Assembly (NCBI GenBank): GCA_964615335.1
Contig: CAZTMT010000007.1
Span: 1-64,000 of the forward strand
Origin: HR10 sp964615335
Lineage (GTDB): Bacteria; Acidobacteriota; Blastocatellia; HR10
Direction of reading: 5' to 3'
Length of the DNA: 64,000 bases
Position numbers and translations under genes: made by a program. The notes beneath the pieces were generated by a model that did not search any database, was not told the DNA's origin, and saw only the letters and a program-made list of their open reading frames with translations. This document shows positions 60,516 through 64,000 of the stretch, piece after piece (within the stretch, counting starts at the first letter, position 1; each line of letters begins with the position of its first letter).

Positions 60516-61331
60516 TCACGGGAGTCCTTCGCGCGCGCGGCGGACGCGCGCCATGAGCTGCGCCACGCGCTCGGGATCTACGGGATTGCCGATCACACCC
60601 TCCCGCTTGAAGAAAGTTCCGACGATCGCTCCATCGGCTTCGCGAAGCAAATCCTCCACGTTCTCCGCATTCACTCCGCTCCCCAAAAGCACAGGCGTCT
60701 CGCGCGCGACTGCCTTCACCCTCTGCAGGAGCTCCCGCGGAACCTCCTGTCCCGTCATGTCTCCGGTGAGGATGAGCGCATCGGCTCGACCGCGCTGGAT
60801 TGTCTCCAGGACTTCCAGCTCCAGATCGCGCGCCGCCAGAGGTGCCGAATGCTTGACGGCGACATCGGCGAAGATCCTCACCGAACTTCCGAGTGCTCTC
60901 CGCTCGCGGAGGAGGCGATGGGCCTCCCCCTGGATCACTCCCTGATCGGTCACGCGCGCTCCGGTGTAGATGTTGACCCGGATGAAAGCGGCTCCCAGAG
61001 CCGTCGCGATCGCGAGCGCGCTGCGCCCATCGTTGCGCAGGACGTTCACCCCGAGCGGCTTCTCGAAGCGTCGCAGGATCTGATGGCCGAGGACGGTCAA
61101 AAACGCCACCGTGTGCGGAGGAACGCGACGGGGGTAATAGGGGACGTCTCCGAAATTCTCCAGGAGGAACCCATCCACACCGCCCTGAGCCAGCGCCTGC
61201 GCATCGGCCAGAACGCGCGCGCGCACGCTCTCCCAATCGCCCTCGAATCCCGGCGATCCCGGCAGAGCCGGGACATGGAGCATGCCGATGAGGGGCTTAT
61301 GGACCCCGAAGATGTCACAGAGTTTCAGCAT
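60516..61331 (-). CDS. BtpA/SgcQ family TIM-barrel protein
   Basis: A 271-residue protein of the BtpA family, a TIM-barrel group named for a cyanobacterial protein needed for photosystem I stability; other members are sugar-catabolic proteins (SgcQ). Family blocks are PLIGMLHVPALPGSPGF, GGVDGFLLENFGDVPYY, GVNVLRNDGRSALAIA and the ending GVIGTFFKREGVIGNPVDPERV. The function outside phototrophs is unknown. The ATG at 61331 is preferred over the longer frame to 61406, since 61331 is where the family motif starts. It is divergent from the ArsA-like gene. Confidence 0.87.
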   Translation of the reverse strand: MLKLCDIFGVHKPLIGMLHVPALPGSPGFEGDWESVRARVLADAQALAQGGVDGFLLENFGDVPYYPRRVPPHTVAFLTVLGHQILRRFEKPLGVNVLRNDGRSALAIATALGAAFIRVNIYTGARVTDQGVIQGEAHRLLRERRALGSSVRIFADVAVKHSAPLAARDLELEVLETIQRGRADALILTGDMTGQEVPRELLQRVKAVARETPVLLGSGVNAENVEDLLREADGAIVGTFFKREGVIGNPVDPERVAQLMARVRRAREGLP

Positions 61332-61338
61332 CGCCCTC

Positions 61339-61367
61339 AGTGTACGGCGCCGCTTCGGAAGAGGCAA
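61339..61367 (-). promoter_or_regulatory. Putative promoter of the BtpA-family gene
   Basis: On the minus strand TTGCCT (61367-61362), 17-base spacer and TACACT (61344-61339). The predicted start at about 61332 directly abuts the ATG, so the transcript would be leaderless. Confidence 0.4.
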
Positions 61368-61379
61368 GACCTTTCGCGT

Positions 61380-61409
61380 TTGCTGGACCCGGGAACCCTC
61401 TGCCATAAT
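61380..61409 (+). promoter_or_regulatory. Putative promoter of the ArsA-like gene
   Basis: TTGCTG (61380-61385), 18-base spacer and CATAAT (61404-61409). It lies opposite the promoter of the divergent BtpA-family gene. Confidence 0.4.
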
Positions 61410-61426
61410 TTTTCGAGGGAATGGCT

Positions 61427-62626
61427 ATGAGACCACGCATTCTGCTTTTCTCCGGCAAGGGGGGTGTGGGAAAGACCTCGGTCGCTGCGGCGACAGGCAT
61501 GCGCGCGGCCGAACTCGGATACCGGACGATCGTCCTCTCGCTCGATATCGCCCACAGCCTCTCGGACGCTTTTGACCTCCCCGTCGGCCTGCACGAAAAG
61601 AACAAGGGGCGCCCGGTTCCGATCACAGAGCGCCTCGCCATCCAGGAGATTGACGTTCAGGAGGAGCTGGAGCGGTGGTGGAGCGAAGTCTACAAATACC
61701 TGGCCGCCGTCTTCAGCGCCGCCGGCATGGGAGATCTCGTGGCCGAAGAGATGGCCATTCTCCCCGGCATGGAAGAGATCATCGGCTTGCTCTACATCAA
61801 CCAGTACATCGAGGAGCAGGCGTACGATGTCATCATCCTGGACTGCGCGCCGACGGGGGAATCGCTGCGCTTCATCAGTCTCCCCTCGGCTCTGGAATGG
61901 TTCATGGACAAGATCTTCCACCTGGAACGCACGGTCATGCGCGTTGTGCGCCCCATGGCGAAACCCTTCACGCCGATCCCCCTGCCGGACGATACCTACT
62001 ACGCGGCCATCGAACGACTCTACCAGCGGCTCAAAGGCGTGGACAAGTATCTGCTCGATCCTGAGGTCACGACGGCTCGGCTCGTCACTAATGCCGAGAA
62101 GATGGTCGTGCGCGAGACGCAGCGAGCGTTCATGTACCTCTGCCTCTACGAAGTCGCCGTGGATGCGGTGATCGTCAACAAACTGATCCCTCGACACGTG
62201 AGGGATTCGCACTTCCAGAGCTGGCTGGCCGCGCAGATGGGCTATGTCGAGCAGATCGAGGAGTACTTCGCGCCTCTTCCCGTTTTGAAAGTGCCGCTCT
62301 TTGAGAGCGAGGTCGTCGGCCGGGAACGGTTGCAGCGGCTCGCCCAGGAGCTGTACGGCTCGCAGGATCCGACGCGCGTGCTCTACGCCGAGAAGCCCTA
62401 TCGGTACGTCTTCGAGGACGGGCGGTATCAGTTGCAGCTTCGCCTCCCCTTCGCCAGCCGCGAGCACATTGATCTCTATCGCGATGCGGATGAACTGATC
62501 ATTCGCATCGGGAGCTTCAAGCGTCACGTCCTCTTGCCGCACAAGCTTCTGAAATGTCGCATTCAGTCGGCCTCCTACAAGGGGGATACCCTCGTTGTGG
62601 AATTCGCCGAAGCGCCCTCGTCCTGA
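61427..62626 (+). CDS. ArsA/Get3-like ATPase with C-terminal Hsp20-like domain
   Basis: A 399-residue ATPase of the ArsA/Get3 class. The deviant Walker A is GKGGVGKTS near residue 10, the switch I region reads LDIAHSLSDAF and switch II DCAPTGESLRF. It has a single ATPase half (arsenite pumps have two) and no cysteine pair like that of Get3. Residues about 310-397 form an alpha-crystallin-like beta domain (YQLQLRLPFASREHIDLYRDADELIIRIGSFKRHVLLP), as in many bacterial stand-alone ArsA proteins. The ATG at 61427 has GAGGGA 6 bases upstream; an ATG two codons earlier abuts it. A role in membrane-protein or tail-anchored protein handling is possible but unproven. Confidence 0.88.
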   Translation: MRPRILLFSGKGGVGKTSVAAATGMRAAELGYRTIVLSLDIAHSLSDAFDLPVGLHEKNKGRPVPITERLAIQEIDVQEELERWWSEVYKYLAAVFSAAGMGDLVAEEMAILPGMEEIIGLLYINQYIEEQAYDVIILDCAPTGESLRFISLPSALEWFMDKIFHLERTVMRVVRPMAKPFTPIPLPDDTYYAAIERLYQRLKGVDKYLLDPEVTTARLVTNAEKMVVRETQRAFMYLCLYEVAVDAVIVNKLIPRHVRDSHFQSWLAAQMGYVEQIEEYFAPLPVLKVPLFESEVVGRERLQRLAQELYGSQDPTRVLYAEKPYRYVFEDGRYQLQLRLPFASREHIDLYRDADELIIRIGSFKRHVLLPHKLLKCRIQSASYKGDTLVVEFAEAPSS

Positions 62627-62651
62627 GACGGCGCGGAGCCAACTGCGGAGA

Positions 62652-64000
62652 TCAACCGGACGGTTCCCCGACCCGATGCAGCTTCATCATATCGGAGAGG
62701 CCCAGCCCTTGAAGACTTCCGGCCATGAGGACGATGACCTCTCCCGGCTGCACGAGACGCTTTTGCAGGAGGAAGCGATCGCAAGCCGACAGCAGATCCT
62801 CCGAGCGCGAAGGGAACGGGAAGAGAAAGGGTTCCACTCCCCAGACGGCGGCCAACTGCCGATAGGTCGTGATCGAAGGCGTCAGAGCGATCAGACGCTG
62901 CGCGGGACGCAGCGCCGCGATCTGCCGGGGCATATTTCCCCTCTCGGTGAAGACGACGATAAGACGCGCGTTCATCTCCTCGGCGGCGAAGGCAGCCGCC
63001 TCAGCGATGGCTCGTCCATAGGATCCGGAGGGACGACCCGTGAGGGCCTCATGGAGTCGCGAACGGGAGAGAGGCGATGCTTCGGCCTCTCGAATGATGC
63101 GGTCCATCGTGCGCACGGCCTCCAGGGGGAACTTCCCGACGGCAGTCTCCTCCGAGAGCATGACGGCATCGGTCCCATCGAAGACGGCATTGGCGACATC
63201 GGAGGCTTCGGCGCGCGTCGGGCGCGGATTCTCGACCATGGAGAGCAACATCTGCGTGGCTATGATGACGAGCTTTCCGGCCCGATTCGCCCGCGCGATG
63301 ATCTCCTTCTGCAGAACGGGGACGCGTTCGACCGAAGTCTCGACGCCCAGATCTCCCCGCGCGACCATGAGCCCGTCGGCGACCTGAAGGATCTCGTCCA
63401 CGCGCTCGACGGCTTCGGCCTTCTCGATCTTCGCGATCACGGGGATGCGCGCGCCGGCGTCCTCGAGGATTCGTCTCACGATCTGGCAATCGGCCGCCGA
63501 TCGAACGAACGAGAGGCCGATGTAATCTACCTGCTGCGCGATCCCGAATCGGAGGTCATCTCGGTCCTTCTCCGTCACGGCAGAGAGGGAGAGGGCAACT
63601 CCGGGCAGATTCACTCCGGCATGGGATCCCACCCATCCTCCATGCAGGACGCGACAGAGCAGGGCGTCGGCCTCCTTCTTCTCGACCACAAGTTCGAGCG
63701 CTCCATCGTCGAGCAAGATCCGATCCCCCACGGAGGCTTCCTCGATCAAGGCCGGATAATTCACCGAGAGGCGTGTCGCATCTCCCACGACCTCTTCCCC
63801 CACCAGACGAAGGTGCGCCCCGGTGACGAGCTTGACCGGCTGGCCCCCGGCGACCTCCCCAAGGCGCAGCTTGGGTCCGGCCAGATCCATCAACACGGCG
63901 ACAGCCCGAGCATCTCGGGCTGAGATCTCGCGCACGGTCGCAATGACTTCCGCATGCTCTTCGTGCGTTCCGTGAGACATGTTCAACCGGATGACATCTA
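62652..64000 (-). CDS. pyk: Pyruvate kinase, 5' end beyond window edge
   Basis: Glycolytic enzyme making pyruvate and ATP. The frame is open to the right edge: the first visible codons read DVIRLNMSHG, the conserved N-terminal block, so roughly the first 25 to 35 residues lie outside. Catalytic segments are visible: DLAGPKLRLG, the metal and substrate region IAKIEKAEAVERVDEIL and VARGDLGVE, then TQMLLSMVENPRPTRAEASDVANAVFDGTDAVMLSEETAVGKFP. The C-terminal regulatory domain is complete and ends near GDLSDMM-like residues. It converges with the ArsA-like gene. Confidence 0.94.
   Translation of the reverse strand, partial: DVIRLNMSHGTHEEHAEVIATVREISARDARAVAVLMDLAGPKLRLGEVAGGQPVKLVTGAHLRLVGEEVVGDATRLSVNYPALIEEASVGDRILLDDGALELVVEKKEADALLCRVLHGGWVGSHAGVNLPGVALSLSAVTEKDRDDLRFGIAQQVDYIGLSFVRSAADCQIVRRILEDAGARIPVIAKIEKAEAVERVDEILQVADGLMVARGDLGVETSVERVPVLQKEIIARANRAGKLVIIATQMLLSMVENPRPTRAEASDVANAVFDGTDAVMLSEETAVGKFPLEAVRTMDRIIREAEASPLSRSRLHEALTGRPSGSYGRAIAEAAAFAAEEMNARLIVVFTERGNMPRQIAALRPAQRLIALTPSITTYRQLAAVWGVEPFLFPFPSRSEDLLSACDRFLLQKRLVQPGEVIVLMAGSLQGLGLSDMMKLHRVGEPSG

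Noticed and set aside
1..64000. CRISPR array or insertion sequence
   Set aside because: No regularly spaced direct repeats with unique spacers and no transposase gene were seen; the short repeats are palindromic interspersed elements.

Overview
The window is a gene-dense, roughly 60% G+C bacterial chromosome segment with 57 supported gene loci (56 genes and one pseudogene). The cell is a diderm: it encodes a secretin, an OmpA/PKD outer-membrane protein, a SurA-type chaperone and a heptose-nucleotide enzyme (RfaE2). It appears to make menaquinone by the futalosine route (mqnA). The PEGA-domain Ser/Thr kinase, the small RRM protein, the secretin carrying a cohesin domain and the 'EPND' secreted protein fit Acidobacteriota (Blastocatellia-like) best. 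That placement is inference from gene content, not from a marker phylogeny. No rRNA, tRNA, CRISPR array, transposase or phage gene was seen.

Layout. 1-9600: a housekeeping block (PEGA/TPR kinase, mtgA, RRM protein, grpE with a CIRCE-like operator, cinA-pgpA-rimO). It is bounded on both sides by inverted copies of a palindromic repeat array. The array's right copy has cut off a decaying GAF-PAS gene and its left copy forms the 3' end of the kinase gene. 9700-14900: rpsO and pnp, then a DUF3108 protein overlapping pyrR, and pyrB. 14960-20010: glycolate oxidase-type glcDEF plus a metallo-beta-lactamase fold hydrolase. 20050-23450: a ferredoxin-NADP reductase-like flavoprotein, a secreted protein and a DUF1992 protein. 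23470-29771: a minus-strand operon from a strong promoter (UDP-glucose dehydrogenase, cyclase-family hydrolase, GT2/GT21 glycosyltransferase, dual-specificity phosphatase, LigB/Memo-like protein, secreted repeat protein), which may make or modify a glucuronosylated lipid.

29805-40560: a complete minus-strand type IV pilus/type II secretion-like operon (pilN, pilO, a PilP/TIG protein, three pseudopilins, pilC, pilB, cohesin-secretin, pilM-like) without a prepilin peptidase. 40600-43900: the OmpA/PKD protein and mqnA, decorated with a small hairpin repeat present three times, once inside coding sequence. 44008-46080: a cassette of a trypsin-like protease, a 73-residue protein and a retropepsin-like protease. 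46085-51944: yggT, yggS, glcG-like, an RNase II/R-type nuclease, a Fic-fold protein whose active site is destroyed, and galU. 52103-60447: serS, rfaE2, mfd, surA, pyrK and pyrD, tightly packed on the plus strand. 60516-64000: a BtpA-family protein, an ArsA/Get3-like ATPase with a C-terminal Hsp20-like domain, and pyruvate kinase running off the right edge.

Pyrimidine synthesis is represented in two places (pyrR-pyrB and pyrK-pyrD). Several promoters end only a few bases before the start codon, which suggests leaderless or near-leaderless transcripts. Start codons were chosen from Shine-Dalgarno sites, four-base overlaps and family alignment, and are often shorter than the longest open frame.
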